A DNA stretch of 64,000 nucleotides from Typhlomys cinereus (Eukaryota; Chordata; Mammalia; Rodentia; Platacanthomyidae), in NCBI GenBank assembly GCA_023101885.1, contig JALPQD010000820.1, forward strand, positions 372,001-436,000, given 5' to 3'. The notes under the pieces were generated by a model that was not told where the DNA came from, searched no databases, and worked only from the letters and a program-made list of their open reading frames with translations. The stretch's first letter is position 1; each line of letters begins with the position of its first letter. Of this stretch, positions 10,471-20,895 are shown piece by piece. Made by a program: the position numbers and the translations under genes.

Positions 10471-13100
10471 CCATCTCTTAGGTGGCCCTTGGTATTTGGA
10501 TGAATAATTATATCAGTTGGACTTCCCAGTGCTTCAAGAAATAGAAAACTCAAACACTTTAGGGAAAAAAAAAAAGACATTTGTAGAAGCTCAGGAGATC
10601 AGCGAGTTTCAGATTCGACCTACCTTGGCAGTCCCAGCTCCGCCGCCTGTGACATGTGTCAACTATACATTCAAGTTCCCACTGCAGTGGCTGTAGGGAT
10701 CCAGGTCTCTCATCCACAGCACAATATCTAGCAGAAGAAAGAGACTCTCTTCCTTCGGCATCCTCCTTCTAAGTAAATAGATAGACAACTTTTCCTAAAA
10801 GCTGCTCTCACCTCGGCAGACGTCCCTTTTCGATTCTCATTGCCCAAGTTAAGGGGCGTGTCCTTTCCTGGACAGTCTGCATTTTGCAGGGGCATAGGAC
10901 ATGTCGATTAACTGAGGCCTCTCTTCCTGAACCAACAAGAAGGGAGCATCCCATGACTGCTTAAGAACAGCCAGGGTCCACCTTCAGAGTCAGGAAAGTC
11001 CTCTGGCACAACGACCAAAATGCGAGTGTGGAGAAGGTACGTACAGTTGACGTCAAAGAGAGGAGCGTGAGGGCAGCAAGTGCTGGGCTTCAAAGGTTCT
11101 CAGGAGAACAAAGCCTGATCTGTCATCTGCGTTACTCAGGAGACAGGCACCACATGGGAAATTCTGACTCTCAAGACAACTGTACGGTTCCCTGTGATGC
11201 CTTGGTCCCTCAAACTGTGGCATCTGTCACCTTTACCAGTGCATCTTATCCTAAACTGTATCTCAAGAAACCTCTCTCACATCTCAAAGCCAGAAGAACA
11301 GCTGTAGGAAATAAAGGCTCTAGAACCTGTAGGGATGTTAAACACTTATATGGATTGGTTGCTTTTATTGAAATAGGATGAACCTTTGTAGTTTTGTTTG
11401 GACTCAATTCGTAATTTTCCTGCTTCTGTCTCCTGATGTTATAGGTATGCATGACCATACTAAGGTCTATATGAGTATTAAAATGCATGCTTCTCTCTAG
11501 TTTGCTCATATGAGAACTCAGGAAGAAGGGATCGCTCAAATATTAGCATGCACATGTCAGGAGGATAGGTCTTCCTAGATCTGGAGAAGGGCTTCAAGGA
11601 AGCGTTAAACACCAGGTTTCTACAGCTTCCGCATCCACCCATCCAAAGCCATTCTGAATTAATTTATTTGACCTAGCAACATTGTTTTCCTCAATGCTAG
11701 TTTTCCTTTATATCAAGGATTTCTCAGAGAAGGGGAAATATTAAAAACCAAATCCTCTTGTTATGAGGAAACTGAATTTCAAAGAAAGGACTAAGCTAGG
11801 AGTGGTGGCATGCACCTGCTTGCCCATACTAGGGGGATGAGGTAGAAGTAGTGCAGTGAGTTCTGGGCTAACAGCAGCAAGTCCAAGGCCGTCTTGAACT
11901 TGTACCGACATGACATTTCCTCTGGTTTCCTGTCCTCCAGAACTCTGGGTGCCAATATTTGAGAATACCCTTCTTCCTGAGTTCTCTCTTCTCCAAAACC
12001 AATGCTCCAGATTCCTCGGATCTCACTCACAACTGTGCGGCTCAACATCTTATCAAGATCACATTGGAAATGAACACGATGGTTTGGATGGATGGGGGCA
12101 TCAGAGAGAACAGGACTAGCCTTGTCACTCTCGGGTAGTCATACTCCGAACCACGTAGTTGGGAACCCATTAGCTAGTTGGTCTCCAGATCTTTTCACAA
12201 GCTGCTGCAAATGATTTTCTCCTATCTTGTCCTCGTCCTCTTGATAACTTGGCCTCAACTGCAATACTCAACATTTATTTAAGTTTCTCTGAGACTGCAT
12301 AATTCTAAGGACTCACCACGTGCATTTCTGAGCATTCCATGAGTACACTGATAATTCTGGGACAGAAACAGTAACTGCAGGTCCTTAGAGCAGCCAGCAA
12401 GGTAGGGGACGGGTCATGCAAAATAAGTGAAAGTAACTATAAATAATTCAAGCCTATGAGGCAGAAACTCTGTTGAGCTGGAGCATTCAAAAGGAAAGTT
12501 CCTTTAGTTTGAGGGAACAACTGCTGCGGGCAAGAATTAAGCCCAGAGTTGCTAGATCTTTTGGATGTTTCAAGAAAAATGGAAATATGTGTATTTGCTG
12601 AATGTACTCCATTTTTTTTCAATGCTGGCCACCAATTCACAAAGTTATAATACACTCTGCCGGGAAAAAAAAAAAAAAAAAAAGACATCTGCAATCTGGG
12701 TTCAGCTGGTGGACTTCCAGAGTGCGCACAGCCCTGTGGGGATAATGAAGTTGGTCAACACTGGCTATTATTGAAAAAAAAAATTGTAAATGGCTCACGT
12801 TATCTTGGATTTACTACCACAATGTTTGTTTTTACTACTCCCCTGTTCATTACGCGCTTTTTAACCACAGCATTTTTAAAGCTAAAAAGAATCTGTGTTT
12901 ATACTGTTGAATCCTCTTGCTACACAAAAGAAGAATTGATGACTCAGAAATGAGAAGGTGCTTGGGTTTCAAGTAGATTTCTGAAAAAACAATTTACGAA
13001 ATTTAAATTCTTAAGAAGGGTATGAACCCTACCAGTCCACTAGTCCAAGGTTTCTGATTCCAAACACTGCTGATATTTGGGATAGCTTACTTCTTAACTC
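10471..13100. other. Mostly single-copy-looking sequence
   Basis: No coding exon recognised. It holds a B1-like piece at 11790-11885, a 19-A run at 12665-12683 and short A runs elsewhere. Open frames of up to 117 codons here show no recognisable motif. Confidence 0.4.
11790..11885 (+). mobile_element. B1-like SINE (7SL-derived), partial
   Basis: aggagtggtggcatgcacctg followed by a degenerate ggggatgaggtagaag and ctgggctaacagcagcaag matches the forward order of B1 (ggcgtggtggcgcacgcct, then the Pol III box region). Diverged and short. Confidence 0.5.
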
Positions 13101-13104
13101 TGGT

Positions 13105-13480
13105 GTGTGATAATTACTCTTTTCATCACTGAGACTAAACACCTCATAAGAAGCAGCTTAAGAGAGAAAGGATTTATTCTGACGCACAACTTGATTTATG
13201 GCCAAGAGGGCATGGTGGCAGGTGGATCCACAGAGATGAAAATATACAGTCAGAAATCCTCAATTCCTTGTGTCTGAGGGAAAAAGGAAGAAGAGAAAGG
13301 AAAGCTCTGGTGTACACTGGTTTTCTCCTTTCTTCCTTCTTAAACAAGTCAGGTTGTCAGCCTCCATGGTGCTGTTCACATTGAAAATAGGATAATCTAT
13401 TAGTTTTCATTTATTGTCTCAGGAAATGTTCTCACCAGCATATCCAAAGTGGGACTATTGTGTCCCTTAGTCCAGTTAAG
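13105..13480 (-). mobile_element. URR1-like MER1-type DNA element, reverse orientation
   Basis: tcatcactgagactaaacacc and agagagaaaggatttattctg are the reverse of the typical 3' end of rodent URR1 elements (the aataaaccctttc and gcaatagaaa type end). The body is diverged. The assignment to the nonautonomous hAT-Charlie group is from memory of the family. Confidence 0.45.
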
Positions 13481-13589
13481 AACAAGTTGAAATGAACTGT
13501 CGCAGGATGCTTATCAGCACCCTGGCTTCTGCCCACTAGATGCCAGTTGTGAAGCCCTGCAGTTAGGAGTGGTCCCCTGAAGGACACTG

Positions 13590-13690
13590 CAGACTTCATT
13601 CAGTGGTTTCATCTTACAGACGTGGAAACCAGGCACAAAAAATTCAAGAATTTTACCCAAGGTCTCCTAAGGAAGGAATAATTTGCATGG
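13590..13690 (-). mobile_element. MIR-like ancient SINE
   Basis: ttcatcttacagacgtggaa, then aagaattttacccaaggtct, follows the reverse strand of the MIR core (cattttacagatgaggaaa ... cccaaggtcac). Confidence 0.5.
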
Positions 13691-13939
13691 ATCATACCAA
13701 GAAGATGTCGTAATTCCTATTGCTCTTAATCCCCCATTGCCAATCATGAAGGTCTTCATGATTCTTTAAATATGAGAGCTGTCTAAAGCTGAATGCTTCA
13801 AATGAAGAAGTTCCATGACCCAGGGAGGAGAAACACATTTTTTAAGGATTGTAGATATTGGATTTGTTCTTAATTTATCAACTTACTAACTTGTAACATT
13901 GAGGAAACACACCTTCTGAACGTTTACTACTTCATTTGA

Positions 13940-15605
13940 AAATAAACGATGATATCCTTGTCAATGTATTTGGCTTGGAATTTCTGTGAGAGCTAGAAAA
14001 TTCAAAAGGGACCAATGAGTGGGAAAATGGGAAGGAGTAGTTAGGGTGAACACTTTTAAAGGGTATATTTAGGATACCATAGCAAGTAGAGTGATGGAGG
14101 TAATAATTGGGAAAAATAATAATTGGGAAATATAATTGGGTGGCAAGAGGGAAGTGGGGTATAGGTGGGACAGAGGGACTTACAGAAAAACCTTAATATT
14201 GTGGAAAGTAACCCCAAAGGAACCTCCCATGCTAGTAATATGTCAGTATAAAACATGTTTAAAATAAGGAACAAGAATAGGCAACCCCTATGCAGAAGAT
14301 CACAGAGTGAGGAAAACAGGGCAAAACCAAAAAATCCCTGAGCTGGTCCAATTAGAACCCAGTGACAATTAAAATTGTACTAGAAGTAAATAGGAATGTG
14401 ACACTGCCTGATAAAATGTTGGTCAGAGAAGTCTCAAAAGCCCCCAAACATTATAGACTTTGCCCATTGCTCTTGGGTGCTCTCCAAAAAACTCTCAGTA
14501 AGACTCTATTACTGAAGATGCATCACATAAAGATCAGCGAACATGGGCAAAATAAATCACCTGGAATTGGTCTGAGAACTTCCTCCTTGCTGGATAGTTT
14601 AAACAGTACCAAGGGATGTTATAGAAGCTACTGGGGAAGAGAAATAATCACAAGTCTCATCATCTTCAAATTGCAATAAAAATCACCATGACAACAGGTG
14701 ACCACTAGTATAATAATGGTATGAGTATTAAGGAGATGACCAACAGCTTTCTGATTGAACTCAAGACCCACTTGTCAGAATGGAACACATTAACTAGAAC
14801 AAGAACCTAAAAAAGGGAAGGAAATAGAGCAATAAAAAAAATAGCCTATGAACTTAAAGATGGGAAGACAGTATGCCAAACTGCTTTGTAAATAGATTGC
14901 TATTATACCCATTAGATTGAAGAGCACTCAGCCTAGAAGTCTTCTTCTACAGCAGAGGTAGGGCATCTTAATACCTTGACAGGATGCAGCCTAGGGCAGT
15001 AGAAGAGCAGTGATATGGTCAACAATGAACAGCCATAATGCAGAGTACCGACAACCCATCAATACTCACCCAGAATTAGGCCAACCTAATGTTTCCCAAT
15101 TCTGAGGCTTAGGGAACTTCTCAGAAGAGGGGGTGGTAAGATTATAAGAACCTCAAGATGGGAAGGTCCACTGTGGACAAAACATTCCATTCAAGTCAGG
15201 ACTTCTGTATCTAGGAGCTTACTACAGTGAGACTTGTCCTTACCAGACTTGCATAATTACTGATATACTAACACGCCTCCACAGATTACCAAGGAACTCA
15301 AGAGAGGTAAGAACATACAGTAGAAACCTTGGGGACTAGAGCTGGATAAGTAAAGGAAGGGGAATGGCCCTGTCAGTAGGGTGGCCCAAGGAGGAGCAAC
15401 TTGGTATGTTACAGAGGTCTGAGACCCCACAAGAATAGACAAGCCAGAGAAACCCTGGGGTCCATGCAAGTGGGTAGGCAGGAGGGTGCGAGGAAGTGGA
15501 ATGGATGGATGAAGGGAAGGGAGGGAAATGGAAGGAAGGGGGATAGAAGGAAGTGGGGATAAGCACTCAATATTCTTATAAAACTGGGAAAATAAAAAAT
15601 AAAAT
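13940..15605 (+). mobile_element. Old L1 3' UTR fragment
   Basis: The first part (13950-14020) matches 20600-20670 closely, sharing tccttgtcaatgtatttggc. The segment at 14670-14740 (caataaaaatcaccatg) matches 20710-20740. The last part (15075-15160) is homologous to the 3' UTRs of the two full-length L1s, including agaagagggggtggtaagat. It ends in a purine-rich tract and an A-rich tail (aaaataaaaaataaaataa) near 15590-15605. No frame is open. Confidence 0.7.
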
Positions 15606-16535
15606 AAATGATGAAATATTATAATGCTTTCCTCATGATAGTAAATGGTAAATTGTTGCTATTATTACTATTATCATTAACTGAAACTGGGATGAACAAG
15701 CTATATGTCACAGAACAAATCTGGCCCTTCTGTGTTTTATAGTCTGCAAGCTGAGACTGTTCTTTAAATTTTTTAAAGTTTCCTTAAAAAGAACAATAAT
15801 GTCTTGTAACACATGAAAATCTTGGAAAATTCAAAGGTTAGTATCTATAAATAAAATTTTACTGGGACATATGAACATGATAAGGGTCTATGGCTGTTTT
15901 CATGGTACAATAGCAGAGTTGAATGATAGTATATGATTGTGAACAAAGACCAAAGTTTGTTGTCCAGTTTGATCCTCATGGGATAAGACTGCTAATCCCT
16001 TAAGTAGACATTTAGGACCTGTGAGGAAAAGCAGGCAGCTACAATTTGCACAGAGCCCTCATGGGCAGGAGAACAAAACAGCAAAAGAATACGGCATTCC
16101 TTTTGCAGGCTTTTTGTATTCTACCACCTGTAACCATTACATTCCAGACCTTTTTCAGATCCGTGTGTATATTAAGTCCTTTCAAAAAGCACAGACTCCT
16201 GAGTCATCCAAGGGACATGAAAAACTTTTTATAGACATCCTCTCCTAAATAAGCTTCATTGTAAAATTGGTACTTAGAGGTGTTCTTTCAAAACCTGGAA
16301 TATTTATTTTAAAAGAGAGGAAATGACTTGCTCAATGCTAAGCCACTACATATTTTTAAGTGTTTGGACGTGATTTGGACAGGACAACAAAGAGAGACAT
16401 CCGGGAAGAGAAGGAAACAGATAAGAACTGTCTGCAAGATGAAAATTTAAGGAACATTGTCATGTCACCTTTTTATACTCCCTTGAGCATTCTTAGTTAG
16501 GATTCAGTCTTACCACAGGGCTTTTGTTTAAATGT
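15606..16535. other. Single-copy-looking sequence
   Basis: No gene, exon or clear repeat recognised. The overlapping short frames at 16021-16248 are not conserved with anything I know. Confidence 0.35.
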
Positions 16536-16539
16536 TAAA

Positions 16540-16708
16540 TGTTATTTATTTATGAGTACAAGAGAGATGCTACAATATATGGTGGGGGTCAGATGGCAAT
16601 TTTCATAAGTCAATATTCTCCTTCCACCATGGGGACTTCCATGAATCAGACTCAGGTTGCCAGGTTTTTGAACAGGTTCTTTATCCACTGAGCTACCCCT
16701 CTGGCCCC
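16540..16708 (-). mobile_element. B3-like SINE
   Basis: Reads as the reverse complement of a rodent B2/B3 SINE: ccttccaccatggggact, atcagactcaggttgcc, then ccactgagctacccctctgg, the complement of the SINE head with its tRNA A box. The conserved B3 order is kept, with moderate divergence. Confidence 0.7.
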
Positions 16709-17407
16709 ATGATAACTGCTTAAAGCCTCAACTTTTCCATGATCCAGATGTATGGTCTCTACAACTAATTTCCAGCTCAAAGCAACACATATATTGATTG
16801 CCTAACACATGCCAGCTGCTATCTTAGGCATCAGAAATTTGAAGATAAATTAAACATCACTTTTGCCCTAAAATACTTTTTTGTAGATCTCATTAAATCA
16901 CTGAAATTCTTGAAGTGAAATAATTTCTTGAGTTCAAAAGTAGGTCACTGAGTTAAATATTCCATCCATGCAACGAACTTGCATCTAGTACCTTTGTCTT
17001 CTTATTTGGGATCCCAGTTTCTCATATACATTGGTAGGCAATAAAAACATATGAATAGGATTATTGTATGGTGATCACTCAGTTATAGAGTATACCTAAT
17101 TTCTGTCCTTTGCAGTAAGTAGTCCATGGGTAATTATAATGCAATAAAATCAGTGCTGTATAGTTGAGTGAAGCAAGTGAAAGAAATCCACTAATTTTTC
17201 TTGAATGAGAAAGTAAAGACTGTAGGAGAAGAAATACAGGGCATAAGCAAATCTTCAATAGTGAGTTCATTTGGGACATACTGTTCTGGGGAAGGTATAA
17301 AATCAGGCTAAAAGAAATTCAGGAGTCTGAAAAGCAGCCTGAGGACAAGAAGCAACATCCTCCCCAGTGAGCTGGCAATTCAACATCAAGCTCAAGAGAG
17401 AGGGCCA
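16709..17407. other. Single-copy-looking sequence
   Basis: No gene recognised. The stretch at 16790-16870 (taacacatgccagctgctat) resembles the word order of old mammalian repeats, but too weakly to name. Confidence 0.35.
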
Positions 17408-17665
17408 CGGGGCTGGAGAGATGATTCAGGGGGTTAAGACTCTGTTTCTGCAAGCAGAAGTTCACATCCCAGGTCCCTCGAGGGTTCCAGGCAGAAAAAG
17501 AAACAGCAGTCTGCACTTCCCACTTCCGGCCCTGGTGGGCAGAGCCTGGGAAAAATCAAAGTGTAGCAAAGAGGTAGAAGTGATCCAGGATGATTCCCAA
17601 AGTCACCCTTAGCCCTTCACAGGAATGCACAGTGCCCTTTGATATACTGACACACACACACTCAT

Positions 17666-17714
<49 letters not shown>

Positions 17715-17750
17715 AAATAAAACATTTTAAAAAGAAAAAAAGAGGAACAT
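17408..17750 (+). mobile_element. tRNA-derived SINE with CA microsatellite tail
   Basis: The head ggggctggagagatgattca is the standard start of rodent B2-type SINEs. The body (about 17430-17640) matches the element at 48228-48480: gtgatccaggatgattccc here and ggcaatccaagatgattcc there, both followed by tcacccttagccct. A (CA)n tract (about 17651-17712) and an A-rich tail with aataaataaa follow. Confidence 0.8.
17651..17712. repeat. (CA)n microsatellite
   Basis: Dinucleotide tract at the 3' end of the SINE, interrupted once near 17661 (ctcatg). Confidence 0.95.
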
Positions 17751-18272
17751 GTCAATTAAATACTGTTCAAGGCCACAGAAAATCTGACTCAAAGGAATGA
17801 AGTAGGCATGTCTTTCACTGTTGTTAGTATACTGAAAGAAGTAAGGCACAGGGTTCCCAGAGGAAAGGGCTGATGAGTTTGAAGGTGGAGTCAAGACAAC
17901 AGCTACCATTTAGCAATTACTCATAATTGATGGGGCAGAAAGATTCTTCCAATTCCTCATGACTGAGTGGCTTGTGGGTCCTGAGACACGGTGATTTTGT
18001 AAGGCTGGATCTGGTGGCAGGGAACTCAGGCAGTAAAGCCAAGAAAGGGGATGGGGTGGGGCTTGTGGAAGCCCAGCGATCGTGAGATCACAGATACGCT
18101 CGTCGCTCTCACCACAGCCTACCCTTCCCTCTCTTGTCTTCCAGCTACCATCTGCACATGCATCTACCACGATGAGAGCCCCGTCAGAATCTCCATTTAA
18201 GGAGTCCTGCACAATTTGGCAACAGTAGTGGGATTCTCACCCATTGTTTAAAGTTGTTTTGATTAAACATAA
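17751..18272. other. Single-copy-looking sequence
   Basis: No gene recognised. Its right end carries the target site used by the LTR-transcript retrocopy. Confidence 0.4.
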
Positions 18273-18290
18273 AGAGTTCCAAGTTTTCAG
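18273..18290. repeat. Left target-site duplication of the LTR retrocopy
   Basis: agagttccaagttttcag here matches agaattccaagttttcag at 18856-18873 with one mismatch in 18. The pair brackets an insert that ends in an A-derived tail. Confidence 0.8.
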
Positions 18291-18855
18291 GCCGCCTGCC
18301 CCTCACAGCCCTCTACACTTGGAGTCCATGAGCTCACTTCTAGCTCTCTGCTTCTCATGGACTCCATGCCTGGAGTCCATGAGTTCTGCAGAATGCCTGC
18401 CCCTCACGGCATTGCACACTGGAGTCCACGAGTTCTTTTCCAGTTGCCTGCACCTCGTAGATTCCATGCCAGGAGTCTGAGTTCTCTGGGGCACCTGCCC
18501 CTCATGGAACTCCATGTCTGGAGTCCAGAGTTCTGTTTTTTCTTCCTCTAATAAATTCTACTTAATCCTTCCCCTCCCCCCTAAAAAAAGGAGGAGGAAA
18601 AGGAAGAGGAAGAAGAAGAGGAGGGGGAGGAAGAAGAGGAAGAAGGAGGAGGAGGAGGAGGAAGAAGAAGAAGAGGAGGAGGAGAAGGAGGAGGAGGAAG
18701 AAGAAGAGGAGGAGGAGAAGGAGGATGAAGAGGAGGAGGAGGAGGAGGAGGAGGAAGAGGAAGAGGAAGAGGAAGAGGAAGAAGAAGAAGAAGAAGAAGA
18801 AGAAGAAGAAGAAGAAGAAGAAGAAGAAGAAGAAGAAGAAAGAAGAAAGAAGAAG
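18291..18855 (+). mobile_element. Retroposed LTR transcript (R region) with purine-rich tail
   Basis: The insert begins gccgcctgcccctcac, matching the predicted transcription start of the LTR at 60642-61240 (60978, about 35 bp past its TATA box). It then carries five diverged units of about 50 bp (gcctgcccctcatgg ... tggagtccatgag), a poly(A) signal AATAAA at 18550-18555 and, 28 bp further on, an A run at 18583. This is the layout of a capped, polyadenylated LTR-initiated RNA copied back by L1 machinery. The A tail has since become a long GAA/GGA tract. No protein is encoded. Confidence 0.7.
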
Positions 18856-18857
18856 AG
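18583..18857. repeat. GAA/GGA polypurine microsatellite
   Basis: About 275 bp that is almost purely A and G on the plus strand, with a uniform (GAA)n section near 18780-18850. The open frames across it encode only runs of Glu, Lys, Arg, Leu or Ser and are not genes. Confidence 0.97.
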
Positions 18858-18873
18858 AATTCCAAGTTTTCAG
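18856..18873. repeat. Right target-site duplication of the LTR retrocopy
   Basis: Partner of 18273-18290 with one mismatch. Confidence 0.8.
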
Positions 18874-19024
18874 TCCCATTGCACAAGACCCAGGATGGAG
18901 TCCTATCCATCTTCCGCAAAGAGTCCTTGATGTTCAAAGCCTGGAGGACACTCTGAATGCCGGATGCCTCTGTCTGACTCAGTAACTGCCTCTTGCCCAT
19001 TTACCTGTAGAATCGTTCCCTTCT
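18874..19024. other. Short unclassified stretch
   Basis: Continuation of the host sequence after the retrocopy, up to the solo LTR. Nothing recognised. Confidence 0.4.
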
Positions 19025-19433
19025 TGTTGCAGAATCCCCCTCCGGGCCAGCAGGGGAAACGGCGGGGACTCAGGGCTCGAGGCGAATGGGCGAGCCGGTG
19101 ACGGGGTCACCAACCAGACCCTGGGAATCAGGTGAGGAGCAAGCAGTGGACGAGTTGTCGCAGATTCAAATCCATCAAGCATGTTTGGGCTTATATAAGG
19201 TCGGCGTCCAATCAGGTGTTGCCATCCCTCCTCTGGGGACAGTCACCAGTCATTTAACTGTTTACTAGGTGTCCTTTGCAGGGGCAGGTTAGATGGCCGC
19301 TTCCCATTGGTTGTTCATCCCTCTGCCTGCATGGTCCTCTGTTGGGACATGTCTGGGGTATGTCTGTACATGTCCAGGCTTATCCTGAATTCGGGAGCCA
19401 GGCTAGGGCCCCCCCTGAGTCGGTAGTGCCACA
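19025..19433 (-). mobile_element. Solo LTR, family 1, one CCAAT unit
   Basis: On the minus strand it starts TGTGG and ends with TTGCAACA, the TG...CA ends of a retroviral LTR. In LTR direction it has one CCAAT unit (attggttgttcatc at about 19307-19320), a TATA box (complement of cttatataag, about 19189) and sequence homologous over its whole length to 32011-32633. No internal proviral genes are present, so it is a solo LTR. I could not identify an exact target duplication. The endogenous retrovirus family is not identified. Confidence 0.75.
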
Positions 19434-20430
19434 CCCTCTCTCACCCCAAGGGTCCTCTGTAAAGGCCGGAAGCGCTATGGCTACCTTACAGCACACCTGG
19501 CCACAGCTTGCTGTTGACCTCTTATTCCCCACCCTGCCACTTCCCACGAGACCCCTATTTTGCTGAGTTCCACTGTCTGTGGTGCCAAAGCCTTCCCTTC
19601 TCCCCTGCCTCCCACAGCCAGCCTCCAATCCATTCCTCCGCCACAGTGCACTTGAGGGAAATTCAGTCCATATGTTTCCTCTTTTTATTCAACAGAACGC
19701 ATCCAGCCATTGTTTAAAGAGAGAGGCATCTGCCAAGAAGAGCCATGTGAGGCCTTGCTTGGACTTTCAGGCCTTCATTAGGGAGCAGGGAACAGAAGTC
19801 TCTGCCAAGAGCAAACCTGAAATGTTCCTTTGGGTTCATTCAGTTCAATGCTTGCAAGTCACGACTGCTTGCGGACATGTCCCTGGGACTGAGATGTGAG
19901 CCGCTGCTCCAGGAGTCTCCTGGAAGAAGATGCTAGACCACATGGTCTAGTTCCATAGTGTCTCCAGAGAAACCATGTACATGAGACTTCACTTTGTGTT
20001 TGTTGTTACCTCTCAAAGCTACATATGCCCTCTTGGGGAGTATAAACTCTTCCCAAATGCCAGCACACATTAACAGAGAATCAATGATTTTAAAATTTTA
20101 GTGGAGCCTGAGATATATCCCAATTGTCTCATTTTAAAAGAAGAGAAATCTTAGCCTCAGAGAGTGCAAGGGGCTTGTTCGAGATTAGAGAGATGATCAG
20201 AGTTCCCTATAGAACCAGAACTTTGCACTCTCAATTCCCAGCTTTGACCCTTGAACCCTGAACTCACAGAGATGCTAATAAGTGCCTGATATAGCTGATT
20301 CACATTCGCACACATTAGACACTCCGGTTTCTTCCAGACTAATTCTTTATGTAATTATTTTTATCTGCGTTTCGAATATTTTAAAATATCATAGCAATTC
20401 AAGACCCAAGATTGATTACTAAAATATAGT
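19434..20430. other. Single-copy-looking sequence
   Basis: No coding exon recognised; the frames at 19276-19899 are short and without motifs. A MIR-like core is at about 20120-20260 (listed separately). Confidence 0.4.
20120..20260 (-). mobile_element. MIR-like ancient SINE
   Basis: tctcattttaaaagaagaga, cttagcctcagagagtgcaa and gcttgttcgagattagag follow the reverse strand of the MIR core. Confidence 0.5.
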
Positions 20431-20439
20431 TGGAAAATC

Positions 20440-20760
20440 TTAAGTATAATGATGTACCATACCAGGATTTCAAAAAGCACTAAGAAGTGCCATAATGAAA
20501 TTTTAATTTGTGCTATAGATATATTAACTCACTACATAAGCAAGGTCTTTACAGAAAGAATAACATCACATGTTCTCTCTTATATGTGGATGCTAGCACT
20601 GATGTCCTTGTCAATGTATTTGGCTTGGAATTACTGTAAGAGCCAGAAAATTCAAAAGGGACCAGTTGAGTGGTCGCAGGACTCATCAACTGATAAGATC
20701 TGCAAGTTGCAATAAAAATCACCATGGCAATAGATGACCACCAGTGTAACAGTGGCCATG
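20440..20760 (+). mobile_element. Old L1 3' end with internal deletion
   Basis: acatgttctctcttatatgt (near 20567) is the classic end of L1 ORF2. It is followed by sequence matching 13950-14020 and then, after only about 40 bp, by sequence matching 14670-14740. About 650-700 bp present in the 13940-15605 copy are absent here. Confidence 0.65.
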
Positions 20761-20764
20761 GTTT

Positions 20765-20895
20765 ATGGATGGAGGTTAGAGAACAACTTTCAGACATCAG
20801 CTCTCTCCTTCCATCATATGGGCTCTAGGGGTTAAACTCAGGTAGCTAGGTTTGTGATCAAGTGCCTTACCTGCTGAGCTATCTCATTGGCCCCT
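20765..20895 (-). mobile_element. B3-like SINE
   Basis: Good match in order to the reverse strand of rodent B3: gaggttagagaacaacttt, ctctctccttccatcatatg, ttaaactcaggtagctagg, then ctgctgagctatctcattgg. Confidence 0.8.

Noticed and set aside
18514..18930. Open frame of 138 codons rich in Glu, Lys and Arg
   Set aside because: It is the translation of a GAA/GGA microsatellite, and the opposite strand is equally open. Not a gene.
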